The notes: generated by a model from the letters alone, not told the origin. A stretch of DNA of 64,000 nucleotides from Siderastrea radians (GCA_964017195.1 OZ024894.1:33473184-33537183); one strand, 5' to 3'; counted from the stretch's first letter, positions 1-12,637 are shown. Numbers and translations are program-made.

Positions 1-179
1 AGAGAGCACAGTTAAAAACTTCGATCGCACCCATTTGTTATGAAGAGAGAACCCTTCCTGTCCAAAACTCCATCCAACCCTTTAACAGCGAGCTGACTTT
101 CAGTCCTGATATAACTGTGCCTTGTACCGGTCTTGTGCCAGCTGAGAACCGGCAGACTGACACCAATGACCATAGGTAG
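1..179 (+). CDS. Possible 3' end of a coding exon, product not recognised
   Basis: One frame is open from the left edge of the window to a TAG at 177-179, about 58 codons. It is rich in Pro, Thr, Ser and Asn and looks more like a protein tail than random AT-rich DNA. No start, no splice acceptor and no recognisable domain are visible, so it may be the last exon of a gene lying to the left or simply chance. I could not assign a function. Confidence 0.2.
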   Translation, partial: RAQLKTSIAPICYEERTLPVQNSIQPFNSELTFSPDITVPCTGLVPAENRQTDTNDHR

Positions 180-2490
180 AATACCCGCTCGTCAATTAAC
201 AAAAGGGAGCCCCTTGTAGTTAAAGGTTTTCCCCGTATTAAAGTTGGGTCTAGTTAATAATAGCGCCACTTCTGTTGCACCACTCAGCTGTAAGCTTGTA
301 CAACGGTTGGAATTGCGTTTCAGACTACTAGGGTAGCAAATACAATTTTTAATGGTTGTAACAACACTGATAATAAGTAAGAACGACACACAACGCCATT
401 AAAACCACGAATATCCCCTGCAATTAACACTGTATGTTATTTTACTTCACCTCAAAGGTTTTGCCCTTCCCCTACCCGCTAAAATGCCTTTGACACGCAT
501 TGCATGACAAACCAAATACGCACACGGCGCCATCCACGTTTGGTCCCAATTTAGCAGTCAAATCTGATAATGCCTTTGTGCACTGAAAACTGAGCAACAC
601 TCGTATTAAATCAACTGAACCGTTGAGTAAGATGCCGTAGTGCAGAAAGACGTCGAACGCTTTACAAGAAAAGATGGTGTCGTTGAGCTGTTCGACCGTT
701 TACAATTAAGTTGATCCAGTTGGCGGTGTTCATTCGGTTCATTGGACGTCATCAGCAGGACCAAAATACGACGAACGGCAAGAGAATCACACGAAAATGG
801 CCTCTGGACCTGTCCTCTACAGCAAGTGAGGTCAGAGCGTTTCGAAGTATTTTTCTGTTTGACGTTTTCTATCTCATAAGGGTCGAAAAACACATTAAAA
901 TATGTGCGTGACTCGCGAATGGAATGTTGCCAGGAAGGGTCAAAAAACCTGCACTTTAACGAACTTTGAAAAGCTCTCGCGTCGCTCTCAATCATTTGCC
1001 CAAAGAAATTTTTGTAGCAATCCTGAGAACATCTTTTCCTAGTTCAACAGCCAGAAGCTGAATCGATTTGAAGGTTTAGCACATGTTGAAAAATAATTTA
1101 AATCACAAAGTACTTTTCCTGATCGAGAAATGTATACTTTCAAAATTAAATTATTTCAAACACAAAGAACAACGCAGCTTCTACCAAAATCAGTTTTGAA
1201 ACTCTTGAGAGATTGTAAAAGTAGATTTGGGTGTTTTAAAGACGACAGAGGGATTTGTTTTTGCCCGCGAACCCCTCAAATTGTTGTCATAATTTACTGC
1301 TTCAAATGGCGATTTTAACGGAAGTTCGTTATTTGCATTTTTCTTTGAAATAAAAGAATATTTTGCCAAAAAGGTATCCAGTGATTTTAGTTATACCCTA
1401 ACCTCTCTAACAGTAAAATATTAAAGAAATCGAATTTTCCACCCTTGCCGCGTCATGTTTGATTTTTACAGACAAGCGCTCTTAAGAGATTGTAGAGACT
1501 GTGTATTACACAAAGGATGCGTAGAGAGCTCGACATCGCACTCAGACTCCCACTCTGAGTCTACATAACATTGTAAGCTGTGTGTACAGGAACGAAATTC
1601 GAACGGACAACAACGACAAGCGAAATAACGCAACGAAAAAAGTTATGCCACAAAGTAACAACTTACCGTTGTTTATAGACACTTCCATGATTGGATTCTG
1701 TCCCATCGGTAAGCAGCTTTTGCAAAATATTAAGCGTTGAAACTATCAAAATCCAACCAGGGTTTTTTCGTGCTAAAAACAGGGGTATTTTGGCAATATT
1801 TGCTAGGCGTCCTCTCGCCCACCCCTTCCCAGGCTTAGCGCAGACGATGGGGCAAGAGAGAATGCCTAGGGACTAGGCTGATATAAGTTGATTGTTACCC
1901 TCAAACGATAGGTACAGTGTATATTTTCAAGTATTACTTGGTTTTCAGCACCTAGTTCCTGTAAAATTATACTGCATCCACTGCATCCACTCCGTCGTTT
2001 TTATAATAGAAATTTACGAAAAAGATATTGTCCCACCCACAACCTATCATTATTTTGTTACATTGATTAAATGAAACTCTCAGTCTGCGTTCTGTTAAAC
2101 CAGAAAGGTGACGGTTTCTTGTGGGACCATATTGGGGCATAAGCAATTGTAAAGGAGATTTGCCATTGTCAGACAAATAGTGCTACTGCAGTGTCAAATA
2201 TAAATTATCCATCTGAAATTTAATTAAAAGCCACGTTTTTGTTTTAGTAGGATAATAAGAAGGAGACTTGCAATTAATTAATTTGTACTATGAATAGAAT
2301 AGATCAAATCATCTTTCAAAATTGTCACGGCGCAGCTTTATTCTTTACGATCAAAGACTCAAGATGAAGACTTGACAGGATCCGCGAACTGATAAGATTA
2401 TGAAGAGAATCGATCGACTCTGTTGCGCCAATGCCGAAAGTCACGGAAGATGATTGATGAACACTGACTGAAATATTTTTATGAAGAAAT
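180..2490. other. Non-coding stretch, nothing recognised
   Basis: AT-rich intergenic-type DNA. The open frames here, including one of 129 codons on the minus strand at 606-995, show no domain, no repeat family I recognise and no splice context. No RNA gene was seen. Confidence 0.4.
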
Positions 2491-3415
2491 ATGAGTCAAA
2501 GCAACGAAGATATAAGAAGCTTACCAGCGGTCACCACGTTTGCTGTTATTTTGTTTTTTTCACTCGCTGGAAACTCACTCTTTTGTATCGCTTTTAGCCG
2601 AAACCGGAGATTACGAACTATTACCAATTTCTGTGTGTTGGCATTGGCAGTAAACGATATAATCGCCTCTCTCTTTATACTTTCTTTCAACACAATTGCC
2701 TCCAGCCTAGGCAACTGGCCATTTGGTTTCAACTTCTGCCAATTTAATGGTTTTCTAGCCTACACTTGGTCTTTCGTGTTAATGAACGTTTTGGCGCTTA
2801 CGGTCGTTAATCCGTTAATCGTTACTTCTGTATCGTGAAACCTCATTTATATCCCACGCTATTTACAAAGAAGAAAACGGTTCTGTCAATCATGTTCGTT
2901 TGTGTACTTACCTTGACTGTAAATTTAACAGCCACATTCCTTGTGCCAATATTATTCAGATGGAATTCTTGTTATTTATTCTGTCAGGTAGTAAGTAGTA
3001 ACATACCAGCAAAGAGAGTTTGACTTCCACTCTTTTTACTATATATTTTAGCCTTCCGATGTGCATCATCTTGTTTTGTTATGGAAGTGTTTATCTCGCC
3101 ATTAGACGACACAATTCTGCCGTCATTCCATCTCTGCAACAAGCAAACGGCCAAGGAACTGTGAGCGCGTATGAGATCCAGACATCTCGAGTTCTTCTTG
3201 CTGCAGTGATAGCATTCATTGCTTGCTGGTTACCCGCAGAAGTTGCCAATGTCTTAGAAAGAGTAACTGAACTTGATGTACCATCATTTTGGCAGTCTTT
3301 CAGCTCTTTGGTTGCTAGTTGCAGTTCGTGGATCAACCCGGTTATATATGGTATGATGAATCGAGCTATGAGGAAAGAATTCCTAAAACTGTTGCGTTGC
3401 CGAGAGGAGAACTGA
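2491..3415 (+). pseudogene. Rhodopsin-family (class A) G-protein-coupled receptor, frameshifted
   Basis: Three overlapping frames together spell a seven-transmembrane receptor. The first piece (from the ATG at 2491) covers TM1-TM3, with GNSLFC in TM1, an LAxxD-type TM2 (ALAVNDI) and a Cys before TM3. The second piece starts after TM3, next to an NRY-type variant of the DRY motif, and covers TM4. The third piece (to the TGA at 3413-3415) covers TM5-TM7, with CWLP in TM6 and NPVIY in TM7 followed by a short basic tail. The first frame break is an 8-bp tandem duplication (CGTTAATC) at about 2808-2823. The second lies in extracellular loop 2 near 3000-3015. Cnidarians have many intronless class A receptors, and this one looks like a recently broken member. 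A very short intron in loop 2 or assembly error remains possible. The ligand is unknown. Confidence 0.8.
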
Positions 3416-4990
3416 ATGTCTATATTTCTTTTTTCTTTATCCATTCACCCTTTTTACTGCAGAATTGCCATAAGAAAAAACTGAGAGGGAAGATGAAGAG
3501 GCTTCATATTTGCTTTGTTATGCACTTTGTACGTTTCCTTCATTTATTCTTAAATTTCTAGTTTTCTATATAAGTATTTCAGTCTCTGACAGGTTTGAAA
3601 GGGTTGTTATTAAAACTAAATATGACGTCTTGTGTTGTTGTAAAAAAAACATTACTGGACAATTTTACTGGCCAAATTCTAAGGTTATCCTAATGCACAC
3701 AGCTATGAAATTTCTCTCATTAAAACCATGTAGGAGCTTAGCGCCTGCTGTCGACCTCTTTTTACCACGTTTTTAATATCCATCGTATCATGGACTTCTA
3801 AGGAAGAATGGGCTCTTGAAGGAATAACAAAAAGCCATGTGACTATAGTACTAGCCTTGCAAACTCTGAATTTAGAAACAAGGTTTGTTTAACTGATGAT
3901 AAGAAAACGCTTTTTAAATGAACGAATGCTATGTCAATGAGATTTGGAGCTGAAAAATGTTTTAATTAGATACGCAAGTTATTTGTAAAGAAGATTGCAC
4001 GTCAGGGGGCCATTCTTCTAGAAACGTTCGTTTATTTCTTTCCTATATTTCAGACTTCTCTTAAAAATGATGCCGGGGATATGGAGATAGTATTCAAATA
4101 GTCCGTGAGACGTATGAGGTGTCGAATAAGGTTTGTATTAGTATGCAGTACTGATTGTGAAAATTAATTACAGAGAAAAATTCTTCTTTTTGTTTAACTA
4201 AACGCCGAGGAACGAACTGCAAATAGTACTTATTAATCTTTACTTCTCGGTTCTGGTATATTGTCTTACAGATGTCCAAACCTCGTTTAGATGTATTCTT
4301 TTATTACGGGAAGTGACGCTCGGTAAAATGCAAAACAGAATTTCCACCTTTATTTCAACATGTCCTACGGACATTTCAATTAATCGCAGTTCGATGTCTT
4401 CTTCCATTAAGAAAGATTGATAGTGTCGATTCCTGACCGTGATCTAAGAAGAATCGTTTCCCTTATCTGAGAGGGGATTTTCGATTCAGTTTGGGACTGC
4501 AGCAGGTCGTTTTGGTGTAACGAGCCACTGAAGACAGAAGAAATTTACCAACGGTCGCTTTAAAAAAATGGAACACTTTCAAGAGCCAAAAACAAATCTT
4601 AATTAGCTTTGTAAGTTATATTACACTCTACATTTGTCTCATGGTAAGTAAGGGGCAAACACCTTAAAAATACCTTTAAAATACACCATATTTGCCCTTG
4701 TCAGACGTATTGTACAGTCACGGTGGTTTCTTACTAGAAAAGGGGCTCCTGCAATGAAGTCCTTAGCACCACTGATATGACATGAATCACAGTTTAGTAA
4801 GATTATTAAGGCTCGTAACTCCTGCATGGTATTTATTAGAGGAAGTTCATGAACTGCTGGTTTGCACGTGGCGAATCGTTCGCCAATGAAATTAAACGGG
4901 GGTATTTTCAGATGAATATAATTAACGCCAGTGCTCTGTTTGAAACGTTTCTAAATTGATAAACTAACGCAAATTTGTAACACCTATAAA
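3416..4990. other. Non-coding stretch downstream of the receptor relic
   Basis: AT-rich DNA with only short open frames and no recognised domain. I see no RNA gene or transposon end here. Confidence 0.4.
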
Positions 4991-5240
4991 TTATGATGCC
5001 CTGTTTGCGACTTCATGATTTACAGCAGAGGCCTGAGATTTTATGATGCCCCGTTTGCGTCAATTTACAGAGTTTTTGTGGTGCCCCGTTGACGACAATT
5101 TACAGAGATTTTATGATGCCCCATTTCCTTCATTTTACAGACATTTTACAGAGCCCCGTTTATGCCCTATTACAGACATTTTAGAGAGCCCTGTATATGC
5201 CGTTTTACAGACACTGGTAGAGTCTAGATTCCATAGGTCC
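4991..5240 (+). repeat. Degenerate tandem repeat, about 33-36 bp unit
   Basis: Units of the form TTTATGATGCCCCGTTT followed by a TTTACAGA-type block recur about six times with drift (GCCCCGTT, GCCCCATT, GAGCCCCGTT, GAGCCCTGTA). A second, shorter field of the same units lies at 5575-5690. The open frames over it are by-products of the repeat. Confidence 0.7.
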
Positions 5241-5574
5241 AAAGGAGGTCATTTTCTTGACTTAACTTACATTGAGAAAAATTCAAGAAGGAAGAAAGAA
5301 AGAAAAGAAGAATGAAAAAACCGGAACAGAATGGCACACCAACGATCGTTAATTGCCAGGAATAAAATTTTAAGAATATAAATACAGTGTTACCATACCA
5401 ATTAATGAAAGCTAACCACCCTAGGGCTCCAGAACACTGTTCTTTGATAAACCGGAACTCTATTCTCTCTGTTCAACCGAAGCTCGATCCTTGCCTACGT
5501 CAGTACTCGAACGATAACTGATTTACTAGATTAAATATACCTCACGTACCCTGGGAACGACCTCCTTTTGAGCT

Positions 5575-6350
5575 ATGGAAGACCACAGACATTTAACAGA
5601 GCCTCATACATGCCATTTTACAGACATTTTACTTGGCCCCGTATATGCCATTTTACGTCAGAGCCCCGTCATGCCATTTTGTTTTCACAAAGAAATCACC
5701 TTAATTTCTTATCAGATGCAGGAGCCCATTACTCTGTCAGATAACAATTCTGTAAAAAAAGTTTCATGTAAATTTAATGTTCAAGCATCAACAGCAACCT
5801 TACTGTATCTGGTAAATCCATTTACATGTTGAAACTCACTATTTACAGCTCATTTACATGACACAGGGAAACGATATGCGGTTCAATTGCCCCCTTTTCT
5901 AGTAACCATAAATTTACATGTTATTTACATTATCCTCAAATCTGCACTAGAACATGACCATGTAAAGTACCATTTACAGGACATTTACATTGTCCATGGA
6001 AAGATATCAGTTCCTCGTAAATTCAATTTACAGAGTTCTAACACCATAGTTTTCTGTTAAGACCATTTACATGTTATTTACATGATGTGTTCAAAAAATT
6101 TACATATTTTTTACACTACAGACACTGTAAATTTGTCAAAAGGAATTTACACGTTTTTTACATGTTTTTCGAATTATAAAACCAGAAAGTGACCCTGTAA
6201 ATTTTCATTTACACCACGTTTACATAATCTATTGAAACGTGTAAATTTCATGTAAATTTTATTTTACAAAACCTTAAAATGTAAATTGCAATTTACAAAT
6301 CCTGTAAATCCAAATTTACATGAAAATTACATGTTTCGTAAATTTTCAAC
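5575..6350. repeat. Dense field of TTTACA / TGTAAA motifs
   Basis: After the GCCCC-type units at 5575-5690 the sequence becomes a field of ATTTACA and its complement TGTAAAT, spaced irregularly and often paired as small inverted repeats, especially at 6120-6350. No gene is visible. It may be a decayed satellite or an inverted-repeat element with internal sub-repeats. Confidence 0.55.
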
Positions 6351-8180
6351 TTTTCCAGTGTCTAAAATCAAAACTCCCTGGGCCTGCTAAATTTGTGTAG
6401 GAACACCTAAAAATATATCTTTCCAGCTCAGTATCATCATTTGTGTTTATAACCCAGCATATTGAATTTTCGAAATTGCCGCCCAGTGCGTGACATTAAG
6501 ATGGCACCGTGACAATGTTGTCTCGTTTGAAAAAAGGTCTTTTCTTAAAATTTTTGGCAGTTTGAACAGTTCAAGTATTAGGAGAGGTGTTTATGTGCAC
6601 GTACACTAGTTCATGAGGGAAAAGTAATCGCTCTCGTGGCAAAAGTAAGCTCCATATGTTTTCACTGATTTCCCGCCGCCATGTTGGTGCCCCTGGGAGG
6701 GACACCAATGTGGCGTCTGCATACTGAGCTCTACAAATTTACGTGGAACGTTTCGGCAAATAACTCAAGAACGGTGTACTGCATAGACCTAAGGCCTGGA
6801 GAAGTTGTCTATTTATTAATCTTTTGTAACGTTTGAAATTCTTAACTTATGTTATTGAATGGCTTTGAATTTATTTTTTGATGGCGTGACAGTGGAAACC
6901 GGCAATTGATGCATTTGTACTATTTTCGTCCTGAAAACTAATTAGTGATACTGACAAAATAGAACAAATAAAGTGTGTAAAAGTGTGTATTTTTAAGTAC
7001 CCTAAGGCCACCAAACCTTGTGACTTTTCCTGAAATTTAACTTGGACCAATTTGGTATGACATGTCATTATTCATCACCTTTGATGCTGCCATTTGATGC
7101 TGCTTTTTTCAAAAATTTGAATTTTAACTTTATATCGCTAACTTTTAAATTCTTAAATGCATAACACATGGATCAGATTGTTTGTCTGAGTCACAGCAGG
7201 GCTAAGAAATTTGTTACGTCATTGTTGTACATTGTTATGTGACGTCATCAGTTCCTGATGAGAACCTCAAAGGAAACACTTTTGGACGTAATAACTATCG
7301 TCGAAGTTTCCTTTTCATAGCTTAAATACTCTTCGAGTTAAGGAGGAAAGCTTCTTCCAGGCTTAGAAAGGAAAAAAGGCCAGGATGAATTAGGTAAATA
7401 TAGCTTATGACATGAAAAGATAAATAATACAGGCTAAACAGTTAAGTGTTTAACAGAAAGAACAATTGTTTTGTTATTTATTTTCAGAATCAGTAAGTAC
7501 TCTTTGTTAATAGAAACGTCATTCGCTTTCAAATCGATGCCACACGTCTCATGGACTGTTTAAACACCACCTTCATATCTCCTGCATGATATTTAAGAGT
7601 AAGTCCAGCAAGTCCGAAAAGGAAGAAAGGAAAGTTTCTCAAAAATTGGCCCCCTGAAGTGCAATCTTTCTTAGTATTAACTTGCGTATCTAATTAAAAC
7701 AAATTTCCTTTGCTCAGCTCCACTCGCATTCTTGGCTCAAAATTGCTAAATTATAAGGTAAGATAAGTGTCTCAGTTCGTAAATTATTGATAAAGAACAA
7801 ACGTTAAAAAAGCTTGAGTTAACACAGCTGAGTGAAGGGAGACAAAATTTACATATTGCAACACTTCTGATTTCCTATTTCCTATTTTAACACGTAAGCA
7901 AATCGTAAGTATACTGTAAAAGTACATTTTTATCTGGCTTAGACAATTTGTCAAAGTATGATATCTTTTATCTTTGATATTTTTATAGCCTTTCACCTTT
8001 GTAATTTACTTTGTAATTTTGTAGATTACCTGGAAACCTCGGAAGGCGTGACCATTATGGCGTGGAAATTTTAAAAAATGTCTTATCAGCAACTTGTAAC
8101 TTATGTTTTAAATTGAAACATTAAATCTAAATTAACATTTTATTTTCATTTTGACATTTTTACGGAAGCTTTTAAGGGAT
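6351..8180. other. Non-coding stretch, nothing recognised
   Basis: AT-rich sequence with no supported gene, terminal repeat or RNA gene. Open frames are under 75 codons and have no recognisable content. Confidence 0.4.
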
Positions 8181-8182
8181 TT

Positions 8183-9099
8183 GGAGTTGGAGTTGGAGTT
8201 GGAGTTGGAGTTGAAGTTGCCACGTGCCCGGATCATGTACTGTACGTACAGTCCTGCTGTCCAAGATGCATTGTGAAGTCTTTGGCTTTGGTGTATTCCT
8301 TTTACTCTTTCACTGCGTTACGGTTGCTAAGGGTGATATTGCCTTTGTTAGACACTTCCACCCCCAATCATTTATTTAGCTTAGTTCTCAGCATGGTCAT
8401 TTGATTTCGGCGCTTTCAATCAACAGATTCCGGATGCTTTTAGTCCTAGCTGAATAACATATGAGTGAAAAATAAAGCTTGTGTTGCTTAATGAAGGAAA
8501 AATAGTTGTTCAGTCTGGGCGCAGCATGTTTTAACATGATCCAGTGATGTTTGATAAGTGTTGATGTTGCATGGAATGGTGTATCTGTCTGACCAGGTCT
8601 CAGAATGTGATCACATTGCTGACACCAGTACCCATCGGTTGTATTTTGAACATCTTACAAATCAGTTTAATTCTCACCATCTAGTAACGTTTTAACCATT
8701 GAGGTATGGTTCATAATTTAACTCCTTTTAATTAGGTCGAACGCACTCCCTTATCTATTATTACTCCCAGTAATACAAAAGAGGGATATTCAAGGAGACT
8801 CGTGTGTTCTTATGGGTTCCAACACAAGAAAGGTGAACAGAGGGAATGTTTTGCGTAAAGGATACGCGATGCATATTCAGAATTGGCTTACAGTACCGGC
8901 ATATAGGGAGGCAAAACACCCTTAGCAACCGTAACGCAGTGAACGAGTAAAAGGAATACAACAAAGCCAAAGACCGCAATACATCTTGGACAGCAGGACT
9001 GTACGTACAGTACATGATCCGGGCATGTGGCATTTCAAAGTGCTAACTCGAACTCGAGCTGAAACTCAAACTCGAACTCGAACTCGAACTCGAACTCGG
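8183..9099. mobile_element. Fold-back / non-autonomous element with inverted arms capped by hexanucleotide satellites
   Basis: Arms at about 8224-8345 and 8910-9030 are inverted copies of each other. They include a shared GTACTGTACGTACAG core and a matching block reading TGCGTTACGGTTGCTAAGGGTG on one side. Outside the left arm lies (GGAGTT)n at 8183-8213, and outside the right arm lies (AACTCG)n at 9047-9098. No transposase is present. No clear target duplication could be identified because both flanks are microsatellite. Confidence 0.7.
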
Positions 9100-9267
9100 A
9101 GAGAGTAACATAGTCATTTTTTTCACATATTATTGTAATATATAGCAATCAGTTATGTCGCTTCTCCTTCTTCTTCCGCTTTTTGTCCTTTAATTTTCTT
9201 TCTATTTTTTTTTTACGGTCGATGTATGTACTTTCTACGTCTGTGTTAATAAACGTCATTGCAAAAA

Positions 9268-9403
9268 ACTCGAACTCGAGCTCGAACTCGAGATCGAACT
9301 GGAACTGGAACTCAAACTGGAACTCGAACTGGAACTCGAACTCAAACTGGAACTCGAACTCGAACTCGAACTCGAACTTCAGCTCCAACTCCAACTCCAA
9401 CTC
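9268..9403. repeat. Hexanucleotide microsatellite (CGAACT / GGAACT)n
   Basis: About 22 imperfect units of CGAACT, GGAACT and CAAACT, ending in CCAACT. The repetitive Asn/Ser and Glu/Phe open frames on both strands are artefacts of this satellite. Confidence 0.9.
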
Positions 9404-10384
9404 AAGAATTTTTCTAGATGTCCCTTTAAAGCTCCTGTACCACCTACATTAGGCAAAAGCGAGGTAATTAGCCAAAATGTAATTTCAAATCTTAGTCATT
9501 GATTTTGGTGTACAGCTCTGACAACACGAGCAACTTTTTTGTGAATTTTTTCGATGCTTTTTTGTTGCCTTTCCATTTTTGCACTGAAGCGATGCAAGTG
9601 ACAGTGATCGAGCTTGAAAGAAAGAACGACGGAAAAATAACCAAACGAGATATATAAAAAGAGGCTAAAGTCCCGCACGTGGGTGCTCCGCTGGTATAAA
9701 ACACCAGGAAGAGGCAAAGAGATGACTGAAAGTATCCTTAAAGTGTCGCTAACTGCGACACCCTAAGACTTAATTTTGGGAATGTAAAAAGATAACATCA
9801 AACGTGGACAAGGAATAATGAATCAGGGAAAGAAATGAGCTCAGATGTTGTCGTCGATCGAAGATACGAATAACCACCAAACCAATCGTCGATTGGCATT
9901 CAATGTTTAATCACTCAGGTCTTGTGTGTTTCCAGGTTCTTACAATGGAAGCTTGGTTAATTGATTACGCTTTAACGGTTATAAAACTGGCGATATTTAC
10001 GGGTTAATTGTGGAATGACGATGTGAAAATGTTAACAAAGACATATACTCACCAAGCTCGCCGCTCGACACGAAAAACACAAACACATGTATGAGCGGGG
10101 GCTTGGCGACTATAAGGCACGTGACACGAAAGTGCGTGAAATGTTCGGTCAATGTTCGGTTTTCGGTTTTCTGTTGGCAACATCAGACGATATTTAGGGG
10201 TGTGAAGAAACAGCTCCGACACACCTTACGCCTACATGGCCTCTGCTGGTTCCAAATTTTGGGTTTATTCAAAGAATGAATGTTAATGATTGAATGTTTT
10301 CGTTATAAGGAATCGTGTGCAGTCATGGGAGCGAACAAGCTGTCGATTAATATTACCATAAAATGTTGGATTTATCAACTGAGT
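9404..10384. other. Non-coding stretch, nothing recognised
   Basis: No supported gene. Overlapping minus-strand frames at 9492-9717 have no recognisable domain. Confidence 0.35.
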
Positions 10385-10545
10385 TGATTAGGTAGATTGG
10401 CCACCGTAAAGAGATTGAAAGCTGACGTTTCGAGCGTTAGCCCTTCGTCAGAGCTCTGACGAAGGGCTAACAAAGAAACGTCAGCTTTCAATCTCTTTAC
10501 GGTGGCCAATCTGCCTTATCAACCCAGTTGATAGATCCAAAATTT
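10385..10545. mobile_element. Penelope-like terminal sequence in head-to-head palindrome
   Basis: Two arms of about 75 bp meet at the palindrome CTTCGTCAGAGCTCTGACGAAG, centred near 10453. The left arm, read on the minus strand, contains CTGACGA, a GGGC/GCTC stem and GAAAC, which is the order of a hammerhead ribozyme core. The right arm has the same ends but a changed stem. Hammerhead motifs in the terminal repeats of Penelope-like elements are established. Assignment to that family is by this motif only. Confidence 0.5.
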
Positions 10546-10684
10546 TGTGTTTCACGTCCCCACCGACGCAACACCACAGTTTCTTTAGAAACTAACTCCC
10601 TTGTTCGTTTAATATTGCCACAGTCTGTCATTGCAAAATTATCAATTAGGTGGAGAGCTTGAGGTCTCCACAAGCTGTCATAGT

Positions 10685-10805
10685 ACAACGCTGAATTTTG
10701 GGGTGCTCCCTTGGTCGAAATCGATCACGTGACACGATAGTGTGTCTCTCGTCAGCGGGCGCCAGCGCACAGTGCCCGTGTTTGGCAATTTTCGCTCAGA
10801 AGAAC
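10685..10805 (+). repeat. Partial copy of a short dispersed repeat (see 49484-49602)
   Basis: The GTACAACGCTGAATTTTGG start, the run through GTGTCTCTCGTCAGCGGGCGCC and the block GGCAATTTTCGCTCA match the MITE at 49484-49602 in the same orientation. Here the right inverted end is missing. Confidence 0.65.
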
Positions 10806-11353
10806 TCTATTGTTTAAATAATAGGAGTAAAGCCTCAAACTGATTGGTTCTTTTTAGACAGTAAGTCCCACGGGAATTGACGTAATCTCAGTTGACAAGG
10901 ACGTGCTATTTAGAAGATTTGAACTTGATTGCAGGTTGCGAAATTATGTTGAAACCAGAGCGAGAAGGGCAGATAGAGCTCTTCTGCAGGAAACAGATAA
11001 TTAAGCGGTTTTGCCAATGGGATGCGGTCCTAGAAAGAAGAGATTTTGTCATTGTCAGAGAAGATGGGTAAGACTACTCTGAGGAACCGCGGAACCTGCG
11101 GAACCTAGGGCAAATGACTGTTTTTATTACAACGGCCTTATGTACCGGTCAAATTGAAGCTCAACATACCCCCCGGGCATACCCTGGGCATTTGACTGTG
11201 CATCGTGCCCGGGGACGGGGGAATTTGAACGTTGCCTTAGAAGGGTGGGGTATTTGAACCAGATTTACCTCTTGTTCTAGCGTTATACGCCCGTGAGTTT
11301 TTTTTTTGGTTTTTGCAAGGTTTGACGGATTTCCAAGACAGAATTCCGCCTTT

Positions 11354-12287
11354 GTTAGTGAATAACTCTCTCAAAAGGATCTTTCAAAGATGTTTGATGA
11401 TGTCATTACGGCATATCTCCCTCTGAAAAGCTTGAACAGTGTTTGATTGAAGACGAATTTCAATACTAATTGGTGGGGCATTTGAACGGCTTTTTTGCCC
11501 CGCGGGGAGGGAATTTGAACAAGCCAATCTTCAAACTGAGTTCAAATGCCCGGGGAGTTTCCCGAGGGGATGTTAAAGTTTCAATTTGACTGGTACATTT
11601 AAAGGTCAAGGTTAGTGAATCACTCTCTCAAAAGGATCTTTCAAAGATGTTTGATGATGTCATTACGGCATATCTCCCTCTGAAAAGCTTGAACAGTGTT
11701 TGATTGAAGACGAATTTCAATACTAATTGGTGGGGCATTTGAACGGCTTTTTTGCCCCGCGGGGAGGGAATTTGAACAAGCCAATCTTCAAACTGAGTTC
11801 AAATGCCCGGGGAGTTTCCCGAGGGGATGTTAAAGTTTCAATTTGACTGGTACATTTAAAGGTCAAGGTTAGTGAATAACTCTCTCAAAAGGATCTTTCA
11901 AAGATGTTTGATGATGTCATTACGGCATATCTCCCTCTGAAAAGCTTGAGCAGTGTTTGATTGAAGACGAATTTCAATACTAATTGGTGGGGCATTTGAA
12001 CGGCTTTTTTGCCCCGCGGGGAGGGTATTTGAACAAGCCAATCTTCAAAGGATCTTTCAAAGATGTTTGATGATGTCATTACGGCATATCTCCCTCTGAA
12101 AAGCTTGAACAGTGTTTGATTGAAGACGAATTTCAGTACTAATTGGTGGGGCATTTGAACGGCTTTTTTGCCCCGCGGGGAGGGAATTTGAACAAGCCAA
12201 TCTTCAAACTGAGTTCAAATGCCCGGGGAGTTTCCCGAGGGGGATGTTAAAGTTTCAATTTGACTGGTACATTTAAAGGTCAAGGTT
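11354..12287 (+). repeat. Tandem array, 257-bp unit, about 3.7 copies
   Basis: Units start at 11354, 11611 and 11868 (period 257). The third is cut short at about 12045, where a fourth begins in mid-unit. Each unit contains CCCCGCGGGGAGGG and, in full units, a CCCGGGGAGTTTCCCGAGGGG block. The copies are nearly identical, so the expansion is recent. The 89-codon minus-strand frame here is part of the repeat. Confidence 0.9.
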
Positions 12288-12462
12288 AACATGATAAAAA
12301 TATGTAACAATCAGTTGAAATGATATTTGAATTCTCTCCCTGGTTGGGACTTGACTATATCCGCCAAATATTGATATCCGCTGATTATCGTGTCACGTTC
12401 CAATTCCAGATGTGATTTCTCTATTTTTGCTACCGTTCATTGGAGATTTGTCGGTGGCAGTA

Positions 12463-12637
12463 CAGTGGAACCTCGATTTAACGAAGTACCGGGGGACTGG
12501 GGAAATTGGTTCGTTATATCGAGGGTTCGTTATATCGGGGTTCCTTTCCATACATTTACTATTACTGGGATGAAAAATATCGTTCGTTATACCGAGGACA
12601 TTGTTATATCGAGGTTAGTTAAATCGAGGTTCCGCTG
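12463..12637. mobile_element. pogo/Tigger-like MITE with TA target duplication
   Basis: It starts CAGTGGAACCTCGATTTAAC and ends with the inverted form TTAAATCGAGGTTCCGCTG, with TA on both sides (12461-12462, 12638-12639). Length is 175 bp. Internal copies of TTCGTTATATCGAGG extend the inverted symmetry. Termini of the CAGTxGAACCTC type and TA duplications are known for pogo-group elements. It is nested inside the 9-bp-TSD transposon. Confidence 0.85.

Noticed and set aside
606..995. 129-codon minus-strand frame
   Set aside because: No recognisable motif; composition is not protein-like, and no flanking gene signals are visible.
9149..9452. Long Glu/Phe-rich and Asn/Ser-rich open frames on both strands
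   Set aside because: Both are translations of the (CGAACT)n microsatellite.
11885..12154. 89-codon minus-strand frame with an internal duplication
   Set aside because: It follows the 257-bp tandem repeat period.
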